Shown: in pieces, positions 36,701 through 47,292 of the stretch
How positions within the stretch are numbered: position 1 is the stretch's first letter
How the letters are laid out: each line of letters begins with the position of its first letter
DNA from: Inia geoffrensis
Lineage: Eukaryota > Chordata > Mammalia > Artiodactyla > Iniidae
Direction: 5' to 3'
Assembly: GCA_036417435.1 (NCBI GenBank)
Contig: CM070904.1
Span: 42,938,408-43,002,407, forward strand
DNA length: 64,000 nt
Position numbers and translations under genes: made by a program
The notes under the pieces: model-generated
The model's database searches: none
What the model saw: the letters and a program-made list of their open reading frames with translations, nothing else
What the model was told of the DNA's origin: nothing

Positions 36701-38252
36701 TATTGCTCTAAACTTCCCTGTTAGAACTGCTTTTGCTGCATCCCATAGGTTTTGGGTGTTTGTGTTTCCATTATCATTTGTTTCTATTTTTTGATTTCCT
36801 CTTTGATTTCATCAGTATCTCTTGGTTATTACATAGTGTATGGTTTAGCCTCCATTTTTCTGTATTTTCTACAGATCTTTTCCTGGAATTGATATCTAGT
36901 CTCATAGCACTGTGGTCAGAAAAGATACTTGAGGGCTTCCCTGGTGGCGCAGTGGTTGAGAGTCCGCCTGCTGATGCAGGGGACACAGGTTCGTGCCCTG
37001 GTCTGGGAAGAACCCACATGCCACGGAGCGGCTGGGCCCATGAGCCATGGCCGTTGAGCCTGCGCGTCCGGAGCCTGTGCTCCGCAACGGGAGAGGCCAC
37101 AACAGTGGGAGGCCCGCGCACAGCAAAAAAAAAAAATGGAGGGAAACAAAGTGTGCAGGATCATGTCTTCCCTTCCATATCCACTCTTCACCCTTCTAGC
37201 AGGTGCAGAATACATTCTATGGAAAGGATAGAGTATTTGATAACACTTGTATTATTTCAACTAGGAAAGGACTGGGAGAATCCTCAGCAGTCGCCAATAC
37301 CATAGTAATGTGGCAAGAAACCCATCTCAGATCGAGTGGGGAAAGTAGGATGAGTAAGGTTGGAAGAAAGAGAAGGGAGAACTCCGTCCATTGTTCTTAT
37401 ATCACGAAGGAGAAGTTAATGTGGTTTTGCCCCCGTCTGAGAGCTCCAGATTTGGGTTGCAGTTGGGGGTGAGGGAAGGTACGACAGGCCAGACCCATGA
37501 TGGAAATGATGGACATGGGAGAGGCCACAACAGTGAGAGGCCCGTGTACTGCAAAAAAAAAAAAAAGAAAAGAAAGAAAAGATACTTGATACAATTTCAA
37601 TTTTCTTAAATTTACCAAGGCTTGATTTGTGACCCAAGGTATGATCTATCCTGAAGAATGTTCCATGAGCACTTGAGAAGAAAGTGTATTCTGTTGTTTT
37701 TGGATGGAATGTCCTATAAATATCAATTAAGTCCATCTTGTTTAATGTATCATTTAAAGCTTGTGTTTCCTTATTTCTTTTCAGTTTGGATGAACTGTCC
37801 ATTGGTGAAAATGGGGTGTTAAAATCCCGTACTATGATTGTGTTACTGTTGATTTCCCCTTTTATGGCTGTTAGCATTTGCCTTATGTATTGATGTCCTC
37901 CTATGTTGGACGCATAAATATTTACAATTGTTATATCTTCTTGGATTGATCACTTGATCATTATGTAGGTTCCTTCTTTGTCTCTTGTAATAGTATTTAT
38001 TTTAAAGCCTATTTTGTCTGATATGAGAATTGCTACTCCAGCTTTCTTTTGATTTCCATTTGCATGCTATATCTTTTTCCATCCCCTCACTTTCAGTCTG
38101 TATGTGTCCCTAGGTCTGAAATGGGTCTCTTGTAGACAGCATATATATGGGTCTTGTTTTTGTATCCATTCAGCCAGTCTATGTCTTTTGGTTGGAGCAT
38201 TTAATCCATTTACATTTAAGGTAATAATCGATATGTATGTTCCTATTACCAT
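33790..38252 (-). pseudogene. L1 ORF2 (endonuclease-reverse transcriptase), disrupted
   Basis: ORF2p nicks target DNA and reverse-transcribes RNA there. The start at 38252 is supported by the conserved N-terminus (MVIGTYISIITLNVNGLN), and the AP-like endonuclease motifs QETH and RDFN follow. A 642-bp insertion splits the endonuclease/RT linker. RT blocks are visible in 36000-35314, including [14 protein letters not shown] and a changed catalytic motif (FVDD instead of FADD). Without the insertion the span is about 1270 codons, the usual L1 length, but in-frame stops and frameshifts make it inactive. Plus-strand frames at 35333-35731 are its antisense shadow. Confidence 0.9.
36933..37574 (+). 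mobile_element. Composite SINE insertion carrying about 380 bp of non-SINE DNA
   Basis: A complete CHR SINE (36933-37124) with a short A-run (37125-37136), then about 380 bp that matches nothing I recognise (37137-37516), then the last 36 bp of a CHR SINE (37517-37552) and a purine-rich A tail. The whole block is flanked by exact 15-bp duplications agaaaagatacttga at 36918-36932 and 37575-37589, and the L1 ORF2 text continues across them. So it entered as one retroposed unit, probably a read-through SINE transcript. Confidence 0.9.
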
Positions 38253-38310
38253 GTTCTTAAGTGTTTTGGGTTTGTTATTATAGGTCTTTTCCTTATCTTG
38301 TGTTTCCTGC

Positions 38311-38457
38311 CTAGAGAAGTTGCTTTGGCATTTGTTGTAAAGCTGGTTTGGTGGTGCTGAATTCTCTTAGCTTTTGCTTGTCTATAAAGGTTTTAATTTC
38401 CCTGTCAAATCTGAATGAGATTCTTGCTGGGTAGAGTAATCTTTGTTGTGGGTTTTT
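38311..38457 (-). pseudogene. L1 ORF1 C-terminal remnant
   Basis: About 49 codons ending at a stop at 38311-38313. The peptide contains LLYPARISFRFDREIKTF and DKQKLREFSTTKPALQQ, matching the C-terminus of the L1 RNA-binding chaperone ORF1p. The RRM domain, coiled coil and start are gone. The reading switches abruptly to 5' UTR sequence at 38458, so this is an internal deletion rather than 5' truncation. Confidence 0.85.
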
Positions 38458-40275
38458 CCACGTCTGGTGGTGTGTTTGGGGGTGTCTGTGACCTTATTAT
38501 GATTTTAGGCAGCCTCTCTGCTAATGGGTGGTGTTGTGTTCCTGTCTTGCTAGTTGTTTGGCATAGGGTGTCCAGCACTATAGCTTGTTGGTCTTTGAGT
38601 GGAGCTGGGTCTTGGCATTGAGAGGGACATCTCTGGGAGACTTTCACCATTTGTTATTACATGGAGCTGGGAGGTCTCTTGTGGACCAATGTCCTGAACT
38701 TGGCTCTCCCACCTCAGAGGCACAGGCCTGACACCTCGGTGGAGCACCAAGAGCCTGTTATCCACTTGGCTCAGAATAAAAGTGAGAAAAAATGGAAGAA
38801 AGAAAAAGTTAAAATAAAAAAGTTATTAAATAAAAACTAAAAAATGATTCTTAAAAAAAATTTAAAATTAATAAAAAGAAAAAGAAAGAAAGAAAGAAGA
38901 GAGCAACCAAGCCAAAATACAAATCCACCAATGATAACAAGGGCTAAAAACTATACTAAAAAAGAAAGAAAAAACAAAAACGAACAAACAGAACCCTACG
39001 ACTAACGGTAAAGACAAAGGTATACAGACAAAATCAGACACCAAAACATACACATACACACTCACAAAAAGGAAAAGGGGAAAAAATAATGTATCTTCCT
39101 CCCAAAGTCCAGCTCTTCAATTTGGGATGATTCGTTGTCTATTCAGGTATTCCAGAGATGCAGGATGCATCAAGTTGATTGTGGAGATTTAATCTGCTCC
39201 TTCTGAGGCTGCTGGGAGGGATTTCCCTTTCTCTTCTTTGTTTGCACAGCTCCCGGGGTTCAGCTTTGGATTTGGACCCGCCTCCACGTGTAGGTCGCCT
39301 GAGGGCATCTGTTCTTCGCTCAGACAGGACGGGGTTAAAGGAGCAGCTGATTCGGGGGCTCTGGCTCACTGAGGCAGGGGGGAGGGAGGGGTAAGGAGTG
39401 CGGGGTGAGCCTGCGGCGGCAGAGGCCAGCGTGACGTTGCACCAGCGTGAGGCGCACCATGCGTTCTCCTGGGGAAGTTGTCCCTGGATCTCGGGACCCT
39501 GGCAGTGGCGGGCTGCACAGGCTCCCGGGAGGGGAAGTGTGGGCAGTGACCTGTGCTTGCACACAGGCTCCTTGGTGGTGGCAGCAGCAGCCTTAGCGTC
39601 TCATGCCAGTCTCTGGAGCTCCTCTACGCGGCACTCTTAATGCCCTTTCCTCGCGCACCAGGAAACAAAGAGGCAAGAAAAAGTCTCTTGCCTCTTTGGC
39701 AGCTCCAGACCTTTTCCCGGTCTCCCTCCTGGCTAGCCGTGGCGCACTAGCCCCCTTCAGGCTTTGTTCATTCAGCCAACCCCAGTCCTCTCCCTGGGAT
39801 CTGAACGACGCATGAGCCTCAGCTCCCAGGCCCTGCCTGTCCCGGCGGTTGAGCAGACAAGCCTCTTGGGCTGGTGAGTGCTGGTCGGCACCGATCCCCT
39901 GTGCGGAAATCTCTCTGCTTTGCCATCCGCACCCCTGTTGCTGTGCTCTCCTCTGCGCCTCCAAAGCTTTCCCCCTCCGCCACGTGCAGTCTCTGCCTGC
40001 GAAGTGGCTTCTAGTGTGTGGAAACTTTTCCTCTTTCACAGCTCCCTCCCGGTGGTGCAGGGCCCGTCCCTATTCTTTTGTCTCTGTTTTTCTTTTTTCT
40101 TTTGCCCTACCCAGGTACATGGAGAGTTTCTTGCTTTTTGGGAGGTCTGAGGTCTTCTGCCAGCGTTCAGCAGGTGTTCTGTAGGGGTTATTCCACATGT
40201 AGATGTATTTCTGATATATTTGTGGGCAGGAAGGTGATCTCCTCATCTTATTCTTCCACCATATTGAATTCCCCT
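38458..40275 (-). promoter_or_regulatory. L1 5' UTR (internal promoter region)
   Basis: About 1.8 kb, with an A-rich purine section (about 38770-39110) and a GC-rich section (39150-40100) that is the most GC- and CpG-rich part of the window. Its far end 'cttccaccatattgaa' (about 40252-40267) corresponds to the conserved mammalian L1 5' terminus. In intact L1s this region drives transcription inwards, towards lower coordinates here. The 60-148-codon frames in it are GC-rich artefacts. Confidence 0.75.
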
Positions 40276-40330
40276 CTCCCCAAGTTTCTTGAAGTCAAAA
40301 TATTTGTTTTTCTTTTTAAATTTTTGATAT

Positions 40331-41280
40331 TTTTTTCTTAAAAATTTTTTAATTTGAAAATTGTAGATCCACCGGGATTTGCAAAGATATGACAGGTCCC
40401 CATGAACTGTTGCTCCAGATTTCCCCATTGGTTGCATTTTATATAATAATATTGCAATATTAAAACCAGGAACTTGACATTGGTACAATAATTGTGTATA
40501 GCACTATGTTATTTTATAACTTGTGTATATTTATGTAACCACCACTTCCATCAAGGTATACTACTAATCTATTACCATAAAGCTATCTCTCGTGCTATCC
40601 CTTTATAGTCACACCCACTTTCCCTTCTCCCAAACATCCTTTACCACTGGCAACCACTACCTTGTTCTCCCTCTCCAAACTTACGTATTTCAAGAATGAT
40701 ATATAAATGAAATCATAGAGTTTGTGACCTTTTCAGATTGGCTTCTTTTTAAGCTAACGCCGCTACATAAAGTTGTTGTTGTTTCAATCCACTCTGCCAA
40801 TTTCTGCTTCTTAATTGATGTATTTAGAACATTTACATTTAATGCAATTACTGATAATATTGGAGCTTGAGTCTGCCATTTCTTTTCTTGCTTTCTGTCT
40901 GTTCCCTCTGTTTTTCAATTCTCTGCCTTTTCTGTGGGTTACTTGAACTTTTCAAAAAAATCCCATTTTGATTTGTCTGAAGTGATTTTGTGTACACCAC
41001 TTAGTATATACTGTTAGTAACTGCTCTAGGCGTTACAAAGTTTATGTATATTTAGACATAGTTTCTCACAATCTACTGTTGTTAATACTTTGCCAGGCCC
41101 AGTAAAGTATAGAAATCCCTTTAAATACCTTTGCCTTCCCTCATGTATAATATACTTCTCTTAAATATTCTGTATTCATTGAGGAACCACATCTGACAAT
41201 GCTATAATTTTTGCTTCACCCCTAAGACATGTTTTAGGAAACCGAAAAGAGGAAAGCTTGTTTATTTAACTATGTTTTTG
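40331..41280 (-). repeat. Old L1M fragment, antisense
   Basis: Antisense 3' region: 'ttgaaaattgtagatccac' (about 40354), 'cattggtacaataattgtgtatag' (about 40478), 'ccactggcaaccactaccttgttct' type (about 40644). Near 40790 it jumps to a 5'-ORF2 type block ('tttagaacatttacatttaatgcaattactga'), implying an internal deletion. Similar sequence may continue to about 41440. Confidence 0.65.
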
Positions 41281-41624
41281 TTCTTTCCATTGTTCTTTCT
41301 TCCATCCTCATGTTCCATGATTTATTTATTTATTTTATCATTTCCTTTTGGTTTCAAAACTTAATCATTCTTTTAGATTAGTATGTTGGTTACAGGTTCT
41401 CTTAGTTTGCTTTCAAATCAGTATTGTTGATGGACTGGCTATTGAAATGAACGCCAGCTGCAAGGACTCAGCCCAGAAAATTTATTACACAGTGATATAA
41501 CCAAATGCTAAAAGGGGAAGCCTGGGCAACTGTAGTAATAAAGTGAAGACAAGAAAGTAGCAAAGCTAATGCAGAATATCTCCAATAAGCACAATTCAGA
41601 AATAGTTTTTGAGTAGTCATGAAA

Positions 41625-41815
41625 CATTTATCATTTAACACTTGAAAAAATCTCTGGAAGTTGGTGTTTTCTTTCTTTAAAAGCTGAAGAAACTGAGATT
41701 TAACGAAGTTAAGGACTTCTCTGATTAGTAAGCAGAAGTGCTAATATTTAGATCTAGGATCATGGTCTAATTCCAAAACACACATTTTTTTCCCCCAAAG
41801 TCTCTGTGCTGCATT
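41625..41815 (-). repeat. MIR SINE remnant, antisense
   Basis: 'aaagctgaagaaactgagatttaacgaagttaagga' type block at 41680-41715, then an eroded head running to about 41815. Confidence 0.6.
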
Positions 41816-41974
41816 CCATAGTAGAAATTATTATATAGACATTCATTGCCCAGAAAATAAAGTAAAATTCTATTTTAATATTCTCCCCTGATAGCAACCT
41901 TTTAGTTATCTAGATGTATGACTCCTTTCATGTATAAAGGAACCAATATTGAAATATAAAATAATGTCAGTAAA

Positions 41975-42130
41975 TGTGCGGTTTATTCCTGATCCTGTCA
42001 CTCTCTCATTCTCTGTGTGTTATCCAGCAAGCTATTCAGCCTTTCTAAGGCTCACCTCTCATATAGTTTGGTGAGAGTTTCCACATAGGGGCCTTGAAAT
42101 ACATTGACTGCGAATATCATTTACATGCAT
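41975..42130 (+). repeat. MIR SINE fragment
   Basis: 'attcctgatcctgtcac' near 41986 and 'caagctattcagcctttctaaggctcacctctcat' type block near 42029 fit sense MIR. Confidence 0.45.
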
Positions 42131-42139
42131 TTATAATGT

Positions 42140-42238
42140 GTCTGCCTTCTTCTCCTCTTCTTTCTCCTTTTTCTCCTCCTTTCTCTTCTTCTTTTCCTTC
42201 CTCCTCCTCATTCTTCTCCCTCTTCCTTTTTTTTCTTC
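42140..42238 (+). repeat. Polypyrimidine tract
   Basis: About 100 bp almost free of purines on the plus strand (CTT/CCT repeats). Could adopt triplex DNA. No gene context seen. Confidence 0.9.
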
Positions 42239-44549
42239 ATATTATTCTTAGACTTCTCATATGATTGCAAAATATTTTTTCCAGTATTGTAGGAGTTAAC
42301 GTTACTCTATCTTTAGTGAATCATTACACTTGACACTTGACATTTATGTTTTTAAGTCAACAGTTTTCTGATTGTGAATTAGCCAGTTTCTCATTCTAAT
42401 TAGCAGTTGTGCTCTGGCAATATTGCTTTGGCACTGGAAAGCAGTGAACAAGCAGTTCATAAGATGCTAATCCAAGAGGAACATGCATGTCAGGATATTA
42501 TTTTAATTAGATCTCATGAGCTGAACCTCCTGATTAGTTATTGCCAAAACATTTCACCTCTTCCCACAAGTGATTGAGACAGGCGGATGACTTCTATACC
42601 AGATTTGATGGAGAAGAAGCAACTTTTAAAACATATTTTTAAAGTGCTGTTAGTCTTGGCCAGAGCCTAACTGTAGAACCTGCCCTCAAGTCAAATGTTT
42701 AAGGCAAGTAGAAAATAGCTATGAACTGGCATAGGAGATGTAAACGTACATCATGATACAAAAATATATTGTTATCAAAATGAGAAAAAGTAGAGGAATT
42801 GTCTGATTATGAAATGAGTATCTAAAAGGAACACAGTTTTATAAACAAGAGCAAGCATAAATTCCTCTTAGGTTACCTAAAGAATTCAAGCTAAGAAAAA
42901 AATGGAATTTTAATTCATGTGGAAATGAAAAAATTATGGAAATTGAAAGTGGTTAATCTGTATATATTAGCATTGTCTAAGAGGATTTTTAAAATAGGGA
43001 CATGCATAGTAAATGTGCTAATTTTTTTCATAATGTGAGTATTCATTGTATGTCTAAATGCAGTTTATATTTCAGAACCAGCTTTCATCATTCACATGTT
43101 CAAACAGCATCAGAGAGAATTCTTTCTAATTAGTTGTTTGCTGTGACTAAAGGGATCTTCCTCACTGATCTCAGGAGGTACAGAGGTTTGGACAATTTTA
43201 TAACCATATTCTCTCACATGTTATAGGTTCTTCCATATTAGCATGTGATTTTTTTCACTTCTATTTTCCATTTCTTTTGCAACCTTGTTATTCAAAAAGC
43301 AGTGTGTGTTAGTGGGAGTTTAAAAACAGGTAAACAAATCAGATAAGCTTTACTTGCTACACAGTTTAAGATGGAAATTGGCCTGCTTTGACCAGAATTC
43401 TGCTTTCATATGATTTCAGAAATATCACTTCATCATTCTATCATTTTGATTCTCTTTTATCGTTCAGCATTTTACAGTCTCCTTTATGACTGGAATATAG
43501 ATAAGAAGTTTGAGCTGAAATTCTTGAGATTTATTATGCTTTCTGTTTTATAAGTATTTAATTGATTCAACTGGCACCAATATGTGAACAGAACTCAGAT
43601 TTATCTCAGCCCAAAGCCTATGAAAGGAAAGGCAAGATTGCCTTATGATACCACTTAAGGACAGACATTCCCAATTTGGGGGTGAAAGATGGGTGTAGTT
43701 GCCCTACCTCTCTTTGAAGTCGTTTGCTGCTTATTATGCCGATGGAACAGCACTGCTGACAGGGCAGGAAGAGTGGCGGGGGGGAAAGGACTATACTCAG
43801 ATTGCAACACAGAGGTGATACTTCTCTGAATATGTTATTAATGTGTGTACAACACTCTACTCATGGAGGTGAGAGTTAATATTTTTGCTTAATAATCTAA
43901 CCTAGCCAAATTTTGCTCAAATGTGTCCTTTCCTTAAGTGTTTCCATCACCTACTGTCACACTGTTGGCTGGCATCCTGAGGAAATTATTCTTTAAGATT
44001 CTGAAATCTGCAGTGATGTCTGGCTTTCCTTAAGTTACCCCATGACTTTAAGATAGCCGCAGCTACTGATAAGAAGAAAAAGGTTATGTGTGAGTAGGAG
44101 GTGGGTAGAATAATCTTTTTATTCATTGACTTTCTGCAAGAACAACTAATTGATTTTGTGTCAACAAAGTCTATCATTTATTCAAAAACATTAATCAAAG
44201 CTACCTAGCTTTTTTGGAATAGTTTAAGATCTTGGAGTTAAAAAATATGTATGTAAGAGAAGCTAATCTCAAGGAGATCACAGCCAGTGGAAGAAAATAA
44301 ACAGATAGTATGGTAAAATTTAGGATAGAGAAATGAAGGTGTTAGGAGAGCCTAGAGAAGGGGAATGTAGAGGTGGTAGACAGAAAAAAATTTCTTAGTG
44401 GAGCTGGTTCCTGTGCTAGATTTCAAAGCATGAGTTGGAGTGAGCCAGGAGAAGAGATGAGAAGATAAAGGCATTCCAGGCAGAAAATACTAATACAGGA
44501 TGCACAGGTTCAGAACGAGGAGAAAGCATGACATGTTCCATGAAACAGG
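42239..44549. other. Unassigned sequence with homeobox-type motifs
   Basis: About 2.3 kb without a young repeat. At 42330-42640 several TAATTAG-type cores and an ATGCTAAT octamer-like site cluster. From 44270 to 44549 there is a weak resemblance to an old unnamed repeat. No exon recognised. Confidence 0.4.
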
Positions 44550-44685
44550 ATCAGTGAGTGGGTCCTGGGACTCATAGCCCCAGTGTGACCTGCAGAATCT
44601 CTGCTACGCCGCCAGCCCTACTGAATCAGAATCTGCATTTTGTCAAGATCGCCAAGTGATTTGTATGCACCTTAAATTTGTAAGC
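44550..44685 (-). repeat. MER20-like hAT fragment
   Basis: 'ctactgaatcagaatctgcattttgtcaagatcgccaagtgattt' type sequence at about 44617-44660 is the recognisable core. Confidence 0.6.
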
Positions 44686-44965
44686 AAATTCAATTTATTT
44701 CTCAAGACCACCTCATAGACATGGTGTAATTTAGTCAGGAGGTATATCATTTCTGATAACTTTTCTTTTAGTCATGTTAGAAACTGTTGATTCCATTAAT
44801 TTGTTAGATTTGCAAAATGGCAGCATTATAATTCTATCATTTTTTTCTCCATTTGTTAGCTGAAGCACTTTGTAAAGAGATACTTCCCTCATCCACTATG
44901 AAATAGTTACCATGAAATAGAGATAATAATTATTTCCCTTTATTTATTATTTTAAAAATAAGTTG

Positions 44966-45323
44966 GGGGCTTCCCTGGTGGTGCAGTGGTTGAGAGTCCG
45001 CCTGCCGATGCAGGGGACACGGGTTCGTGCCCCGGTCTGGGAAGATCCCACATGGTGCGGAGCAACTAGGCCCATGAGCCACAACTACAGAGCCTGTGCT
45101 CCAGAGCCTGTGAGCCACAACTACTGAGCCCGCGTGCCACAACTACTGAAGCCCACGCGCTTAGAGCCCGTGCTCCACAACAAGAGAAGCCACCGCAATG
45201 AGATGCCCGCGCGCCACAACAAAGAGTAGCCCCCGCTCTCCACAGCTAGAGAAAGCCTGCGCTCAGCAACGAAGATCCAATGCAGCCCAAAATAAATTTT
45301 AAAATTAATTAATTAAAAAAAAG
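44966..45323 (+). mobile_element. CHR-type SINE, long form with internal repeat expansion
   Basis: Sense copy about 358 bp long, longer than the other long-form copies because the 'gagccacaactac' unit occurs three times (about 45076, 45112, 45137). The tRNA-like head is intact. The tail is A/T-rich (attaatt). Flanking duplication is short and imperfect (aataagttg against aataatttg). Confidence 0.88.
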
Positions 45324-45332
45324 AATAATTTG

Positions 45333-46069
45333 TTTCTCTAGTACCCCCCAAATATTTAGTATTATTACATATAAATAGATTTTAAAATATTTGATGTATT
45401 CCAATCCATTGCCCTTATTTTCTCTATTGATGTTCAAATTGTCACATGTTTGATAAAGGGAGCATCTTCAGGATGGTTTCTGAATCCTTCTGACATGAAG
45501 ACAGTGGTCTTTTTGAAATTCCTTGCTTTCTCTTATGTCAAGATACGTTGCATATTTCATACTATATACTTCCTGCCTAAATATGGCATCAGCCATTTCT
45601 CTAAAGGGCTTTGGTCCCTTTTGAAAGCAAATGATATGATAGTTTCTTAATGGGATCCTTCTATCCTTTCCCTGACTTAGAGCAGCGTTCCAGACAAGTC
45701 TCACTTAAACATTTTATTTGTTAGGTTACTTCATTATGCAAATTCTTTTAATGATTTTTTTCTTTAATTCATAGGAGAGTCCAAACTCCTTAGCTTCACA
45801 TCTGCAGGAATATGTTATATGGGTTTAATTTATATTTCCATTTTTTCCTGGTTAACATATACATAAAATATGCTCCAACTAAACAAATTTATTAGTTATT
45901 CTTTGAATTTTCCTAGCTCATCACTATTTTCAAACATTAGTTTACATTTTAATAGTCATCTGGGATAAAAACACATTCCTCTTTCCTTTATTTAAATTCA
46001 TCAGAGCAGCTAAGGCCTTAATGCAAATCCCATCAGCTCTTAAAGGTCTTTGCTGTCCATCCATATCAC
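45333..46069. other. Unassigned sequence
   Basis: Nothing recognisable. Short frames at 45450-45704 overlap on both strands. Confidence 0.45.
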
Positions 46070-46195
46070 AATGTTCTTTTCCTCCTCTTCTAACTATATT
46101 GTAAGCCTCCTTAAGGTGAGGGGCTTTGCTGTATCTTTTACACTTCATTGAATCTTTTGTCCCACACACAGAAGATACTTTATCAACATTTGCAA
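46070..46195 (+). repeat. LINE2 3'-end remnant
   Basis: 'tattgtaagcctccttaaggtgaggggctttgctgtatctttt' type block followed by 'agaagatactttatcaacatt', the L2 3' end. Confidence 0.6.
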
Positions 46196-46443
46196 ATTTA
46201 CTATTCTCAAAAATTTTTTTTTCCTAACAAAATTATAAACGCTATTTTTCTTCTCTTTACACATTATTAATTATGCATGTGTCAATATTTGAGTGGTAAG
46301 GACAGCCTGTTTAGACTGGAAATTCTGAAATAGTTTATTTTCAAGTTATGGATGATGTAGACTTTTAAAGAGGAATAACAATAAAAATAATTAGATCAAG
46401 CAGCATAAATAGATAGAATGTAGAGTTACTGATGCCAGATTCT

Positions 46444-46659
46444 CTTTTTTTTTTTTTTTTTTTTTTTGCGGTACACGGGCCTCTCACTGTTGTGGCCTCT
46501 CCCGTTGCGGAGCACAGGCTCCAGATGCGCAGGCTCAGCGGCCATGGCTCACGGGCCCAGCCGCTCCGAGGCATGTGGGATCTTCCCGGACCGGGGCACA
46601 AACCCATGTTCCCTGCATCGGCAGGCGGACTCTCAACCACTGCGCCACCAGGGAAGCCC
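46444..46659 (-). mobile_element. CHR-type SINE, antisense
   Basis: T-run at 46446-46467, body to the head at 46659. Exact 14-bp duplications tgatgccagattct at 46430-46443 and 46660-46673. Confidence 0.95.
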
Positions 46660-46929
46660 TGATGCCAGATTCTTAAAAGCACTTCACATAAGTACAAGTA
46701 CTATATTTTTAGTTTTAAGGCTACCAAATTTTACTCTTTGTCCCTGACTTGTTTGCAAACTTGATAGTGGTAGAAGGTGAAGTGAGTTTCTGTAAATGGA
46801 AAGAAGATATAGAGGACATTAATATAAGAGGAGGGTATGGAAGAAAATAATGGGATGATGAGAAATAAAAAGTGAGGTAAGCACAAAGGAAAAAGCTGAA
46901 CTGAGAAAGATTTTGTAGGCAAAATATTG

Positions 46930-47065
46930 AGGCAGTTCAGTTTCCTCATTTGCAAAATGGGGAATAATAAACTCATAATGTTTCTCATAGAACATACTGA
47001 GAGAGTGTTTGTAAAATCCCAAGCATAGTGTCTAGCAATTGCAAGTATTCAATAAATGATAATTA
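46930..47065 (+). repeat. MIR SINE 3' fragment
   Basis: 'ggcagttcagtttcctcatttgcaaaatggggaataataa' type block and a 'gcatagtgtctagcaattgcaagtattcaataaatga' type end, both typical of sense MIR. Confidence 0.8.
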
Positions 47066-47117
47066 CTGTTGATATTGCAGACAGGTATGGAGTTTGAATA
47101 TAGCACAGTGTATTAAT

Positions 47118-47292
47118 ATACTACAAATATGACGCCCTAATATATGTATGAGTATGTGCATACAGACGTATATACATACATATATCTGTACATGCACACA
47201 TACGTGCAGTGTGTATATCCCCATACATGTATGGGCATATACATGCATGTATATATGCATAAACACACACATGTGCATGCCCCCATGCATGT
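47118..47292. repeat. Alternating purine-pyrimidine, palindrome-rich tract
   Basis: Rich in TATG/CATA and (CA) units. Contains perfect palindromes cccatacatgtatggg (47220-47235) and atatacatgcatgtatat (47237-47254) back to back, plus shorter ATGCAT repeats. Candidate cruciform or Z-DNA-forming microsatellite. Confidence 0.85.

Larger units (their letters stand above)
33413..40275 (-). mobile_element. Nearly full-length L1, antisense, with ORF1 deletion and SINE insertion
   Basis: Runs from the poly(T) (3' tail) at 33413 through the 3' UTR, ORF2, a 49-codon ORF1 remnant and a GC-rich 5' UTR ending near 40275. Total about 6.9 kb including a 642-bp composite SINE (36933-37574). ORF2 is broken by stops and frameshifts. 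Most of ORF1 is missing at 38457/38458. I see no target-site duplication. The element is older than the copies at 59-64 kb, judging from its disrupted ORF2. Confidence 0.92.

Noticed and set aside
39139..40184. Frames of 70-148 codons suggesting a GC-rich exon
   Set aside because: The block is the L1 5' UTR, contiguous with the ORF1 remnant and ORF2. GC-rich DNA gives long chance frames on both strands.
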